Shown one piece after another: positions 6,116 through 14,343 of a stretch of 14,355 nt of DNA. This DNA is from Actinomycetota bacterium. GTDB lineage: Bacteria > Actinomycetota > Actinomycetes > Mycobacteriales > Mycobacteriaceae. Within the stretch, counting starts at the first letter, position 1, and each line of letters begins with the position of its first letter. A program made the position numbers and the translations under genes. Under the pieces are notes generated by a model. That model saw only the letters and a program-made list of their open reading frames with translations, made no database searches and was not told the origin of the DNA. The DNA lies in assembly GCA_005787665.1 (NCBI GenBank), contig SYAB01000241.1, positions 1 through 14,355 on the forward strand. Reading direction: 5' to 3'.

Positions 6116-7474
6116 GTGCAGCGCAGAATCATGGGCATCGAAACCGAGTTCGGTGTCACCTGCACCTTTCACGGACATCGCCGCCTGAGCCCCGACGAGG
6201 TGGCCCGCTACCTGTTCCGGCGGGTGGTCTCCTGGGGGCGCAGCTCCAACGTCTTTCTGCGCAACGGCGCTCGGCTGTACCTCGATGTCGGCAGCCACCC
6301 CGAATACGCCACCGCCGAGTGCGACAACCTGATTCAGCTCGTCACCCACGACCGGGCCGGGGAGCGGGTGCTCGAGGACCTGCTGGTCGACGCCGAGCAG
6401 CGGCTGGCCGACGAGGGCATCGGCGGGGACATCTACCTGTTCAAGAACAACACCGACTCGGCGGGCAACTCCTACGGCTGCCACGAGAACTACCTGATCG
6501 TGCGGGCCGGCGAGTTCTCCCGGATCTCCGACGTGCTGCTGCCGTTCCTGGTCACCCGCCAGCTCATCTGCGGGGCCGGGAAGGTGCTGCAGACCCCGAA
6601 GGCGGCCGCGTTCTGTCTGTCCCAGCGCGCCGAGCACATCTGGGAAGGGGTCTCCAGCGCGACGACCCGGTCCCGCCCGATCATCAACACCCGGGACGAA
6701 CCGCACGCCGACGCCGAGAAGTACCGCCGGCTGCACGTGATCGTCGGTGACTCCAACATGAGCGAGACCACCACCATGCTGAAGGTGGGCACCGCCTCGT
6801 TGGTGCTGGAGATGATCGAGGCCGGTGTGCCGTTCCGGGACTTCTCGCTGGACAACCCGATACGGGCGATCCGCGAGGTCAGCCACGATCTCACCGGCCG
6901 TCGACCGGTCCGGCTGGCCGGCGGACGACAGGCCAGCGCGCTGGACATCCAGCGTGAGTATTACGCCCGGGCGGTCGACTATCTGCAGTCCCGCGAGCCC
7001 AACACCCAGATCGAGCAGGTCGTCGATCTGTGGGGCCGTCAACTCGACGCGGTGGAGAGCCAGGACTTCGCCAAGGTCGACACCGAGATCGACTGGGTGA
7101 TCAAGCGCAAGTTGTTCCAGCGCTACCAGGACCGCTACAGCATGGAGTTGTCCGACCCCAAGATCAGTCAGCTCGACCTGGCCTACCACGACATCAAGCG
7201 TGGCCGCGGGGTGTTCGACCTGCTGCAGCGCCGCGGCCTGGCGGCCCGGGTGACCACCGACGAGGAGATCGACGCGGCCGTGCAAACCCCGCCGCAGACC
7301 ACCCGCGCGAAGTTACGCGGTGAATTCATCAGCGCGGCGCAGGCGGCGGGGCGGGACTTCACCGTCGACTGGGTGCACCTCAAGCTCAACGACCAGGCCC
7401 AGCGGACCGTGCTGTGCAAGGACCCCTTCCGGTCCAGCGACGAGCGGGTCAAGCGGCTCATCGCCAGTATGTGA
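6116..7474 (+). CDS. pafA: Pup--protein ligase PafA
   Basis: PafA phosphorylates the C-terminal Glu of Pup with ATP and joins it to a lysine of the target protein. It has the glutamine-synthetase-like fold shared with Dop. The product is 452 aa, the same length as M. tuberculosis Paf[13 protein letters not shown] supplies E9 and E11, and [11 protein letters not shown] (from ~54) supplies D57, equivalent to the family catalytic Asp. It lacks the Dop loop between these motifs, which separates ligase from deamidase. Further blocks are [37 protein letters not shown] and [20 protein letters not shown]. The GTG start at 6116 is chosen because the family begins MQRRIMGIE and because of the TAGGCT 7 bp upstream. 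pafB follows after 30 bp and pafC overlaps pafB, forming the pafABC cluster. Confidence 0.97.
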   Translation: MQRRIMGIETEFGVTCTFHGHRRLSPDEVARYLFRRVVSWGRSSNVFLRNGARLYLDVGSHPEYATAECDNLIQLVTHDRAGERVLEDLLVDAEQRLADEGIGGDIYLFKNNTDSAGNSYGCHENYLIVRAGEFSRISDVLLPFLVTRQLICGAGKVLQTPKAAAFCLSQRAEHIWEGVSSATTRSRPIINTRDEPHADAEKYRRLHVIVGDSNMSETTTMLKVGTASLVLEMIEAGVPFRDFSLDNPIRAIREVSHDLTGRRPVRLAGGRQASALDIQREYYARAVDYLQSREPNTQIEQVVDLWGRQLDAVESQDFAKVDTEIDWVIKRKLFQRYQDRYSMELSDPKISQLDLAYHDIKRGRGVFDLLQRRGLAARVTTDEEIDAAVQTPPQTTRAKLRGEFISAAQAAGRDFTVDWVHLKLNDQAQRTVLCKDPFRSSDERVKRLIASM

Positions 7475-7491
7475 CGGCCAGTAGGTGACGG

Positions 7492-7497
7492 TAGGTT
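7492..7497 (+). promoter_or_regulatory. candidate internal promoter -10 of pafBC (leaderless)
   Basis: TAGGTT fits TANNNT and ends exactly 7 bp before the GTG at 7505. It lies in the 30-bp gap after the pafA stop. It would let pafBC be transcribed separately from pafA. GTAGGT occurs twice here, at 7481 and 7491, one helical turn apart. Confidence 0.5.
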
Positions 7498-7504
7498 GGC
7501 CCCC

Positions 7505-8500
7505 GTGGCGCCAACCAAGATCTCGAAGGTCGAACGGCTGATGAACCTCGTCATCGCGCTGTTGTCCACGCACGGCTACCTGACTGCCGAGCGCATCCGG
7601 GCCAACGTCATCGGATACGGCGACTGCCCGACCGAGGAGGCCTTCTCCCGGATGTTCGAGCGGGACAAGAGCGAACTGCGCGACCTGGGCATCCCGTTGG
7701 AGACCGGTCGGGTGTCCTCCTTCGACCTCACCGAGGGGTATCGGATCAAACGCGGCGCCTACGCCCTTCCCGATGTCGACCTGACGCCCGGCGAGGCCGC
7801 CGCCGTCGCGGTCGCGACGACGTTGTGGGAGTCCCCGGAACGGATCCGGGCCGCCCAGAACGCGGTGCTCAAGCTGCGGGCGGCCGGTGTCGAGGTCGAC
7901 CCCGCCGGCGAGGTGATGATCAGCACCGGCGCCGGTCCGGCCGGGCTGCGCGGGTCGGAGGCCGTTCTCTCGGTGCTGCTGTCGGCGGTGGACGAACGGC
8001 GGGCCGTCCGGTTCCAGCATCGTCCGGCGCCGGTCGGGGACTTCACGACCCGCACCGTCGAACCGTGGGGTGTGGTCACCGCCCGCGGGCGGTGGTACCT
8101 GGTGGGCCACGACCGGGATCGCGATGACACCCGGATCTTCCGGCTGTCCCGAATCGCCGGCGCCGAGACAGTCGGCGAGCCGGGCTCGGTGGTCCTGCCG
8201 ACAGGAGTTGACTTGCGCGCGGTCGTGGAACGCGCGATCGGCGATGCGGCCAGCGGCGTCCAGGCCAGGGTGTGGGTCGCCGACAACCGCGCCACCGCGC
8301 TGCGCCGGGCCGGGCGGACGATCGGGCGCCGGACGGTGGCCGGCCGCGAGGGTGACGTGATCGAAGTGGAGTCGGGGGCGCTGGACTGGCTGGCCCGGGA
8401 GGTGGCCGGATACGGGGCCGATGTGCTGGTGCTGGAGCCCGCCTCGCTGCGCGAGGACGTCGTGGCCCGGTTGACCGCGCAGGCGCGGGTGGACTCGTGA
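7505..8500 (+). CDS. pafB: WYL-domain transcriptional regulator PafB
   Basis: PafB pairs with PafC as an activator of the RecA/LexA-independent DNA-damage regulon in mycobacteria; WYL domains are thought to sense single-stranded DNA. Despite the name, it is not needed for pupylation. The 331-aa product has an N-terminal winged-helix-turn-helix (ISKVERLMNLVIALLSTHGYLTAERI and FSRMFERDKSELRDLGIPLE). A WYL domain follows, with RGRWYLVGHDRD around residues 194-206 (W197-Y198-L199), and a C-terminal WCX-like part ends near the stop. I choose the GTG at 7505 because a TAGGTT lies 7 bp upstream and the length then matches the family (~332 aa). An in-frame TTG at 7496 overlaps that hexamer and would add three residues. 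The stop overlaps the pafC start by 4 bp. Confidence 0.93.
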   Translation: MAPTKISKVERLMNLVIALLSTHGYLTAERIRANVIGYGDCPTEEAFSRMFERDKSELRDLGIPLETGRVSSFDLTEGYRIKRGAYALPDVDLTPGEAAAVAVATTLWESPERIRAAQNAVLKLRAAGVEVDPAGEVMISTGAGPAGLRGSEAVLSVLLSAVDERRAVRFQHRPAPVGDFTTRTVEPWGVVTARGRWYLVGHDRDRDDTRIFRLSRIAGAETVGEPGSVVLPTGVDLRAVVERAIGDAASGVQARVWVADNRATALRRAGRTIGRRTVAGREGDVIEVESGALDWLAREVAGYGADVLVLEPASLREDVVARLTAQARVDS

Positions 8501-9480
8501 ACGAACTGATGACGCCGGTGGCCATCCGCCTGGTGCGGCTGCTGAACATGGTCCCGTATTTCCAGGCCAACCCGCGGGTGAGCTACACCAAGGCCGCCGC
8601 CGACCTCGGGGTCACCGTCAGGCAACTGGAGCAGGACGTCAAACAGCTCTGGATGTGCGGGCTGCCCGGATACGGGCCCGGCGATCTGATCGACTTCGAG
8701 TTCTCCGGCGACACCATCACCGTCACCTTCTCGGCGGGCATGGATCAGCCGTTGCGGCTCACCTCTCCGGAAGCCACCGCCCTGCTGGTTGCCCTGCGTG
8801 CCCTGGCCGACATTCCGGGCGTGGTCGATCCGGCCGCCGCCCGCAGCGCGATCGCCAAGATCGAGGCGGCCGCCGGGACACTGGTCGCCGATGACGCGGT
8901 GGCGGCCGAGGATGAACCCGCACCCGCCGAGGCCGAAGCCGCCGCGGCGGTGCGCGAGGCGGTTCGCGACGGCCGGGCCGTCGCCATCGAGTACTACTCG
9001 GCGTCCCGGGACGCGCTGTCGGCCCGGACCGTCGACCCGATCCGGGTGGTTCTCGTCGGCGATCACAGCTACCTGGAGGCCTGGTGCCGTGAGGCCGAGG
9101 GCGTGCGGCTGTTCCGGTTCGACCGCATCGTCGATGCCCGGGTGTGCGACGAGCCGTCGGCGCCGCCGAGACAGGCCGTCGTCGCCCCGCCGCACACCGC
9201 GCTCTTCGACGCCGACCCCTCGCTGCCGTCGGCGACCCTGCGGATTGCGCCGCGCGCGGCGTGGATGCTCGAATACTTCCCGATGCGCGTGCTCAGGGAA
9301 CTGCCCGACGGGCGGGTCGAGGCGGCGATGACCTACGCGGCCGAGGACTGGATGGCCCGGCAACTTCTCGGTTTCGGCGCCGATGTGGAGGTGCTGGGCC
9401 CCGATTCGCTGGCGGGCCAGGTCCGGGCGGCCGCCAACGATGCGCTGGCCGCCTACGCCGCTGCCACCACCGACGGCTGA
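8497..9480 (+). CDS. pafC: WYL-domain transcriptional regulator PafC
   Basis: PafC is the partner of PafB in the heterodimeric DNA-damage activator PafBC. The 327-aa product has an N-terminal helix-turn-helix (RLVRLLNMVPYFQANPRVSY, then TKAAADLGVTVRQLEQDVKQLW). An Ala/Glu-rich linker at ~130-150 (EDEPAPAEAEAAAA) leads to the WYL domain. The signature is degenerate: DHSYLEAWCREA at 189-200 has Ser where Trp would be, as is usual for PafC-like proteins in my recollection. The rest resembles a WCX domain (WMLEYFPMRVLRELPDGRVEAA). The GTG at 8497 overlaps the pafB stop (GTGA), which indicates coupled translation and equal synthesis. tatA follows after 75 bp with its own candidate promoter. Confidence 0.92.
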   Translation: MNELMTPVAIRLVRLLNMVPYFQANPRVSYTKAAADLGVTVRQLEQDVKQLWMCGLPGYGPGDLIDFEFSGDTITVTFSAGMDQPLRLTSPEATALLVALRALADIPGVVDPAAARSAIAKIEAAAGTLVADDAVAAEDEPAPAEAEAAAAVREAVRDGRAVAIEYYSASRDALSARTVDPIRVVLVGDHSYLEAWCREAEGVRLFRFDRIVDARVCDEPSAPPRQAVVAPPHTALFDADPSLPSATLRIAPRAAWMLEYFPMRVLRELPDGRVEAAMTYAAEDWMARQLLGFGADVEVLGPDSLAGQVRAAANDALAAYAAATTDG

Positions 9481-9527
9481 GTCGTCCCCGACGGACGAGT
9501 CGCGGCCCGGGCGGCCGGAGGGCCGGG

Positions 9528-9548
9528 TAGCATCGGAACCTCTGGAGG
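9528..9548 (+). promoter_or_regulatory. candidate promoter and ribosome binding site of tatA
   Basis: TAGCAT at 9528-9533 fits TANNNT and would start transcription near 9541. GGAGG at 9544-9548 is a good Shine-Dalgarno sequence 7 nt before the tatA ATG. The two are so close that the leader would be only ~15 nt. The SD is clear; the promoter is tentative. Confidence 0.4.
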
Positions 9549-9555
9549 TGAACGA

Positions 9556-9795
9556 ATGGGTGCTCTACAACCGTGGCACTGGATAATCCTGCTGCTGGTG
9601 GTCGTCGTGCTGTTCGGATCCAAGCGGCTGCCGGACGCGGCTCGGTCCCTGGGCAAGTCGATGCGGATCTTCAAGTCCGAGGTCAAGGAGTTGCAGGCGG
9701 AGCGGGCCGAGCCGCCGATCACCCCGGCACAGCCCGTGGTCTCCGAGCGCGTGGAGGCCCCGGCCCCCAACCCGACCGACACCCGCCCGGCCTGA
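9556..9795 (+). CDS. tatA: Sec-independent protein translocase subunit TatA
   Basis: TatA oligomerises in the cytoplasmic membrane to form the passage for folded twin-arginine substrates. The 79-aa product has the family layout: a short periplasmic N-terminus (MGALQPWHW), one membrane span ([12 protein letters not shown], ~10-21), the FGSKRLPD hinge, an amphipathic helix ([22 protein letters not shown], ~28-49) and a disordered Pro-rich tail. A GGAGG 7 nt upstream supports the ATG. tatC follows after 43 bp, probably in the same operon; tatB is not present in the window. M. tuberculosis TatA (83 aa) is nearly the same length. Confidence 0.95.
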   Translation: MGALQPWHWIILLLVVVVLFGSKRLPDAARSLGKSMRIFKSEVKELQAERAEPPITPAQPVVSERVEAPAPNPTDTRPA

Positions 9796-9838
9796 ACCGG
9801 CGTGGGCAACGGCGCTCGCGCGCCGCTCGGTAGACGTC

Positions 9839-10753
9839 GTGCGCACGCCTAAGTTCCTCAGCCGCCTGGATCCTCGGCAGCGGCGTAGCCGCGCGAACCC
9901 GGACGGCACCATGCCTCTGGTCGAGCATGTGCGGGAACTGCGGACCCGGTTGCTGATCTCGGTGGGCGCTGTCGTGGTGACCACCATCGTCGGTTTCCTC
10001 TGGTACAGCCACGGGGTGTTCGGGTGGCCGAGCCTGGGCGACCTACTGCGCCGGCCGTACTGCGCGCTGCCGGCCTCGGCGCGCGCCGACATCAGTCCCG
10101 ACGGTGGCTGCCGGTTGCTGGCCACCGCCCCGTTCGACCAGTTCATGCTGCGTCTCAAGGTCGGTCTGACCGCTGGCATCGTGCTGGCCTGTCCGGTGTG
10201 GCTGCATCAACTGTGGGCGTTCATCACCCCGGGCCTCTACCGCAACGAGCGCCGCTTCGCGGCGTCGTTCGTCGTCTCGGGCGCGACGCTGTTCGTCGGG
10301 GGTGCGGTACTGGCCTACGTCGTCCTGGCCAAAGCGCTGCACTTCCTGCTCACCGTCGGCAGTGACGTGCAGGTGACCGCGTTGTCCGGTGACCAGTACT
10401 TCGGATTCCTGATCAACCTGCTGCTCGTCTTCGGGGTGGGGTTCGAATTCCCGCTGCTGATCGTGATGCTCAACGTCGTCGGTGTGGTCAGCTACGAGAA
10501 GCTCAAGGCCTGGCGACGCGGGCTGATCTTCGCCGTCTTCGCCTTCGCGGCGGTCGCCACCCCCGGATCGGACCCGTTCTCGATGCTGGCCCTCGGTCTG
10601 GCGCTGACCCTGCTGCTCGAATTCGCGATCCAGATCGCCCGTTTCCACGACCGGCGCAAGGCCAAGCGCGCCGCGCGGGCCGACATTCCCGACGACCAGG
10701 CCGCACCGATCGAGCCGCCCACCCCGGTGGCCGCCCATGACGACCTCACCTGA
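9839..10753 (+). CDS. tatC: Sec-independent protein translocase subunit TatC
   Basis: TatC is the receptor for twin-arginine signal peptides. The 304-aa product has six membrane spans near residues 37-56, 106-128, 144-165, 189-212, 226-242 and 248-266. The first cytoplasmic segment carries the conserved [14 protein letters not shown] (E33), and E203 in GFEFPLL matches the conserved glutamate of the fourth helix (E170 in E. coli). The loop between spans 1 and 2 is enlarged (~57-100) and contains two Cys, as in other mycobacterial TatC. The C-terminal tail is charged and proline-rich. The GTG at 9839 gives the usual N-terminus ([18 protein letters not shown]). The 3' end overlaps helY by 17 bp. 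Confidence 0.95.
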   Translation: MRTPKFLSRLDPRQRRSRANPDGTMPLVEHVRELRTRLLISVGAVVVTTIVGFLWYSHGVFGWPSLGDLLRRPYCALPASARADISPDGGCRLLATAPFDQFMLRLKVGLTAGIVLACPVWLHQLWAFITPGLYRNERRFAASFVVSGATLFVGGAVLAYVVLAKALHFLLTVGSDVQVTALSGDQYFGFLINLLLVFGVGFEFPLLIVMLNVVGVVSYEKLKAWRRGLIFAVFAFAAVATPGSDPFSMLALGLALTLLLEFAIQIARFHDRRKAKRAARADIPDDQAAPIEPPTPVAAHDDLT

Positions 10754-13508
10754 GCCGGGCAGCCAACTGGCGGCGTTCGCCGCCGAGCTGACATTCCGGC
10801 TCGACCCCTTCCAGGTGCGGGCCTGCGCGGCGCTGGAAAAGGGCCACGGCGTGCTGGTGTGTGCGCCGACCGGTGCGGGTAAGACCGTGGTGGGGGAGTT
10901 CGCCGTGCACCTGGCGCTGCACGCCGGCCAGAAGTGCTTCTACACCGCTCCGATCAAGGCGTTGAGCAACCAGAAGCACAGTGACCTGGTGCGCCGGTAC
11001 GGACCCGGACGGATCGGTCTGCTTACCGGTGACCAGTCGATCAACGGGGATGCGCCGGTGGTGGTGATGACCACCGCGGTGTTGCGCAACATGCTCTACG
11101 CCGGGTCCGATGCCCTGCCGGGACTGTCCTACGTGGTCATGGACGAGGTGCAGTTCCTGGCCGACCGGATGCGCGGCGCGGTGTGGGAGGAGGTCATCCT
11201 GCACCTGCCCGAGACGGTCCGGTTGGTCAGCCTGTCGGCGACAGTGAGCAACGCCGAGGAGTTCGGCGGGTGGATCCAGACGGTGCGCGGCGACACCACC
11301 GTGGTGGTCGACGAGCACCGGCCGGTGCCGTTGTGGCAGCACGTGCTGGTGGGCAAGCGACTGTTCGACCTTTTCGCCGACGATACCGACCCGAAAGGCG
11401 CGCGGCACCGGGTCGATCCCGAGCTGACCCGCCACATCGCCCACCGGCGCGAGGCCGACCGACTGGGCGACTGGCAGCCGCGCCGGTCGGGCGGGCGCGG
11501 CGGCGGCCCGGGGCCCAACCGCCCCCCGTCGCGACCCGACGTCATCGCCACCCTCGAACGGGAGGGGCTGCTGCCGGCCATTACCTTCATCTTCTCCCGG
11601 GCGGGCTGCGACGCCGCCGTCAAGCAGTGCCTGCGCAGCCCGCTGCGGCTCACCACCGAGGAGGACCGGGCCCGCATCGCGGCGGTGATCGACCGGCGGT
11701 GCGGGGATCTGGCCGAGGCCGATCTGGACGTTCTGGATTACCACGAGTGGCGGGAGGGCCTGCTGCGCGGCCTGGCCGCCCACCATGCCGGAATGCTGCC
11801 GGTGTTCCGGCACACCGTGGAGGAGCTCTTCACCGCCGGACTCATCCGGGCGGTCTTCGCCACCGAGACGCGGGCGCTGGGGATCAACATGCCGGCCCGG
11901 ACCGTGGTGCTGGAGAAGCTGGTGAAGTTCAACGGCGAGGCGCACCTGCCGCTGACGCCGGGGGAGTACACCCAGCTGACCGGACGGGCCGGCCGGCGCG
12001 GTATCGACGTCGAAGGCCACGCCGTGGTGATCTGGGATCCTCGCGATTCCGCCGCCGAGCCCGCCGAGATCGCCGGTCTGGCCTCCACCCGGACCTTCCC
12101 GCTGCGCAGTTCGTTCGCCCCGTCCTACAACATGACCATCAATCTGGTCAGCCAGCTCAGCCCGGCGGCGGCGCATGCGCTGCTGGAGCGGTCCTTCGCC
12201 CAGTTCCAAGCCGACCGCTCGGTGGTGGGGCTGGTGCGCGGTGTCGAACGCGGCGAGAAGATGCTCGACGATATCGCCGCCGAGCTGGGCTGGGACCGGC
12301 GCACCGGCCCGGTCGAACCGGCGATCCTGGACTACGCCCGGTTGCGGGCCAGGATCGGCGAACGGGAACGCGCACAGTCCCGGGTGTCGCGACTGGCGCG
12401 CAAACAGGCGGCCGGTGAGGCGCTGGCGTCGCTGCGTCGCGGTGACATCATCAGCATCACCCAGGGGCGCCGCGGTGGACTTGCGGTGGTGCTGGAGGCG
12501 GCCCGCGACGCCGCGGACCCCAGGCCGCTGGTGCTGACCGAGGATCGGTGGGCCGGTCGTATCTCGGCCGCCGACTATCCCGGGGGTGCGGGTCCGGTCG
12601 GGACGATGGCGCTGCCCAAGAGGGTTGAGCATCGTCAGCCACGGGTGCGCCGGGACCTCGCGTCGGCGTTGCGCTCGGCGGCCGCCGGGATCGTCAGCCC
12701 GGCCCGACGTACCCGTCGGGCCGCCGATGCCGAACCCGATACCGATCCGGAACTGCTCGCGCTGCGGGAGTCGATGCGCCGGCACCCCGCGCACCGGATG
12801 GCCGATCGGGATGCCCTGGTGCGGGTCGCCGAGCGCTACCTGCGGGTCGAGCGGGACAACGACCAGATCCGCGGCAAGGTCAGCGCGGCCACCAATTCGC
12901 TGGCCCGGACCTTCGACCGCATCGTCGGCCTGCTGACCGAGCGTGGATACATCGCCGGTGCCGAGGACCCGGTGGTCACCGGCGACGGCCGGCTGCTGGC
13001 CCGGATCTACAGCGAGAGCGACCTGCTGGTCGCCGAGTGCCTGCGGACCGGGGTGTGGAAAGGGCTGGCGGCCGCCGAGCTGGCAGCGGTGCTCTCGGCG
13101 ATGGTCTTCGAGTCCCGCGGCAGCGACGGTCCCACCCCGGTGCACGCCATCGTGATGCCCACCCCCGCGGTGCGCCGGGCCCTGGCCGAGACGCGGCGGT
13201 TGTCCGAGGGGCTGCGCGCCGACGAACACCGGCACCGGCTGGCACCCTCGCGGGAACCCGACGAGGGGTTCGTGCCGGCGATCCACCGGTGGGCGACCAC
13301 TGGAAATCTGGCCGCCGCGCTCGCCGCGTCCGACGTGGCCGGAAACGGCTCGCCGTTATCGGCCGGGGACTTCGTGCGGTGGTGCCGCCAGGTGCTCGAC
13401 CTGCTCGATCAGGTGCGCAACGCGGCGTCCGACCCGGCCATGCGCAAAGCGGCGAAACGCGCCATCGACGACGTCCGGCGCGGTGTCGTCGCTGTTGACA
13501 GCGGGTAG
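10737..13508 (+). CDS. helY: Ski2-like DExH/D helicase HelY
   Basis: HelY is a superfamily 2 helicase of the Ski2/Mtr4 type, thought to unwind RNA or assist RNA turnover; its role in mycobacteria is poorly defined. Visible motifs are the Q-motif-like LDPFQVRAC (~22-30), Walker A APTGAGKT (43-50, K49), motif Ia [13 protein letters not shown], motif II DEVQ at 136-139, motif [18 protein letters not shown], motif [19 protein letters not shown] (~374-391) and motif [12 protein letters not shown] (413-422). The C-terminal third, with [15 protein letters not shown] and [17 protein letters not shown], fits the DSHCT domain. A Gly/Pro/Arg-rich stretch at ~250-266 is a flexible insertion. The length, 923 aa, is close to M. 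tuberculosis HelY (~906). Motif II normally reads DEVH; the Q is unusual. The ATG lies 17 bp inside tatC, suggesting translational coupling. Confidence 0.95.
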   Translation: MTTSPEPGSQLAAFAAELTFRLDPFQVRACAALEKGHGVLVCAPTGAGKTVVGEFAVHLALHAGQKCFYTAPIKALSNQKHSDLVRRYGPGRIGLLTGDQSINGDAPVVVMTTAVLRNMLYAGSDALPGLSYVVMDEVQFLADRMRGAVWEEVILHLPETVRLVSLSATVSNAEEFGGWIQTVRGDTTVVVDEHRPVPLWQHVLVGKRLFDLFADDTDPKGARHRVDPELTRHIAHRREADRLGDWQPRRSGGRGGGPGPNRPPSRPDVIATLEREGLLPAITFIFSRAGCDAAVKQCLRSPLRLTTEEDRARIAAVIDRRCGDLAEADLDVLDYHEWREGLLRGLAAHHAGMLPVFRHTVEELFTAGLIRAVFATETRALGINMPARTVVLEKLVKFNGEAHLPLTPGEYTQLTGRAGRRGIDVEGHAVVIWDPRDSAAEPAEIAGLASTRTFPLRSSFAPSYNMTINLVSQLSPAAAHALLERSFAQFQADRSVVGLVRGVERGEKMLDDIAAELGWDRRTGPVEPAILDYARLRARIGERERAQSRVSRLARKQAAGEALASLRRGDIISITQGRRGGLAVVLEAARDAADPRPLVLTEDRWAGRISAADYPGGAGPVGTMALPKRVEHRQPRVRRDLASALRSAAAGIVSPARRTRRAADAEPDTDPELLALRESMRRHPAHRMADRDALVRVAERYLRVERDNDQIRGKVSAATNSLARTFDRIVGLLTERGYIAGAEDPVVTGDGRLLARIYSESDLLVAECLRTGVWKGLAAAELAAVLSAMVFESRGSDGPTPVHAIVMPTPAVRRALAETRRLSEGLRADEHRHRLAPSREPDEGFVPAIHRWATTGNLAAALAASDVAGNGSPLSAGDFVRWCRQVLDLLDQVRNAASDPAMRKAAKRAIDDVRRGVVAVDSG

Positions 13509-13573
13509 GGTGATGCAGACGCTACGGTTGATAACGTTGTGTTCGGGGCGAGAGCTCCTGGCATCGTAAGGAG
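13495..13573 (+). promoter_or_regulatory. upstream signals of the DUF4333-type gene
   Basis: A perfect TTGACA lies at 13495-13500, at the end of helY, but no -10 sits 16-18 bp downstream of it. TANNNT hexamers occur at 13523 (TACGGT) and 13532 (TAACGT); either could be a -10. AAGGAG at 13568-13573 is a strong Shine-Dalgarno sequence 5 nt before the ATG at 13579. The SD is clear; which hexamers form the promoter is not. Confidence 0.4.
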
Positions 13574-13578
13574 AGACG

Positions 13579-14343
13579 ATGAGCGGACCGCAGGGATCTG
13601 ACGCCAACCCATGGCAGGCATCGGGCCACGACCAGCCTGTCGCCGGCGCAGACCAGCCCTCCGCCCCCGAGGCCCCGGCCTGGCAGCCGCCGGGCAGTGA
13701 GGCCCCGGCCTGGCAGCCCCCCGCCTACAACCCTCCGCAGTACCCGCAGTACGGCCAGCCGCCGGTGGCCCCCGGCTATCCGGCCCCGCAGCCCTACGGC
13801 GCCCCGGCCGAGTACAACCCGGCCGCCTACGGCCAGCCCGGACCCTATGCCCAGCCCGGCCCCTACGGGCCGCCGCCGCAGTACGGCCAGTACCCGCCGC
13901 CGGGGCAGTACCCGCCGCCGGGGCAGCCGGGCCAGTACCCGCCGCCGCCGGGACAGCCTGGGCAGTACCCGCCCTACGCCCAGCCCGGCGCGGAGGAGGC
14001 ATCGAAGACTTCGATGCGCGCGATGGGCACCGTCCTGGGGGTGCTCGGTGCGCTGGTGCTGGCCGTGGTCCTGATCATGGGTTTCTGGAAGCCCGGTTTC
14101 TTCGTCACCACGAAGCTTGACGTGAACAAGGCCCAGCAGGGCGTTCAGCAGATCCTCACCGACGAGTCGAACGGCTACGGAGCCAAGAACGTCAAGGACG
14201 TCAAGTGCAACAACGGCCAGAACCCGACGGTCAAGAAGGGTGACACCTTCAACTGCGAGGTCAGCATCGACGGCACCAAGCGCCAGGTGACGGTGACCTT
14301 CCAGGACGACAAGGGCACCTACGAGGTCGGTCGGCCCAAGTAG
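13579..14343 (+). CDS. proline-rich membrane-anchored protein with DUF4333-type domain, Rv2091c-like (254 aa)
   Basis: Position after helY and overall design match M. tuberculosis Rv2091c, a membrane protein of unknown function. Residues 1-140 are low in complexity, rich in Pro, Gln, Tyr and Gly, with repeats such as [20 protein letters not shown] (31-50) and QYPPPG units (104-131). One span lies at ~149-168 ([20 protein letters not shown]). The C-terminal 85 residues form a small domain with two cysteines (C210 and C226) that may form a disulfide. It resembles DUF4333 ([22 protein letters not shown]). The topology would place the Pro-rich part in the cytoplasm and the Cys domain outside. The ATG has an AAGGAG 5 nt upstream. 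A regulated partner or ligand of the outer domain cannot be inferred. Confidence 0.88.
   Translation: MSGPQGSDANPWQASGHDQPVAGADQPSAPEAPAWQPPGSEAPAWQPPAYNPPQYPQYGQPPVAPGYPAPQPYGAPAEYNPAAYGQPGPYAQPGPYGPPPQYGQYPPPGQYPPPGQPGQYPPPPGQPGQYPPYAQPGAEEASKTSMRAMGTVLGVLGALVLAVVLIMGFWKPGFFVTTKLDVNKAQQGVQQILTDESNGYGAKNVKDVKCNNGQNPTVKKGDTFNCEVSIDGTKRQVTVTFQDDKGTYEVGRPK
13669..13718 (+). repeat. 30-bp period direct repeat coding EAPAWQPP
   Basis: A 20-bp word beginning GAGGCCCCGG occurs identically at 13669-13688 and 13699-13718, giving a 10-residue period in the protein ([10 protein letters not shown] then [10 protein letters not shown]). The exact DNA match suggests a recent duplication. Confidence 0.8.
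13888..13980 (+). repeat. QYPPPG-coding tandem repeats
   Basis: Two identical 18-bp units lie at 13888-13905 and 13906-13923. Two degenerate copies follow, separated by 9-bp CAGCCGGGC-type spacers (QPG). They encode [31 protein letters not shown]. Such repeats are prone to length change by slippage. Confidence 0.8.

Noticed and set aside
5951..7285. 444-codon minus-strand open frame opposite pafA
   Set aside because: PafA is full length with all family motifs on the other strand. The antisense product is low in complexity.
7759..9363. 534-codon minus-strand open frame opposite pafB and pafC
   Set aside because: It spans two clear genes and changes composition midway (Ser/Arg-rich then Gly/Arg-rich). 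No motif or start signal was seen.
9831..9836. TAGACG as a tatC -10
   Set aside because: It lacks the final T of TANNNT and ends 2 bp before the GTG, too close for a leaderless start; tatC probably shares the tatA transcript.
10746..13286. 846-codon open frame on the minus strand opposite helY
   Set aside because: It is antisense to a complete, motif-bearing helicase gene. Its product is rich in Gly, Arg, Pro, His and Gln with no domain, as expected of a shadow frame in high-GC DNA.
13888..13980. CRISPR-like array
   Set aside because: The units are in-frame coding repeats of a Pro-rich protein, have no unique spacers of constant length, and no cas gene is nearby.
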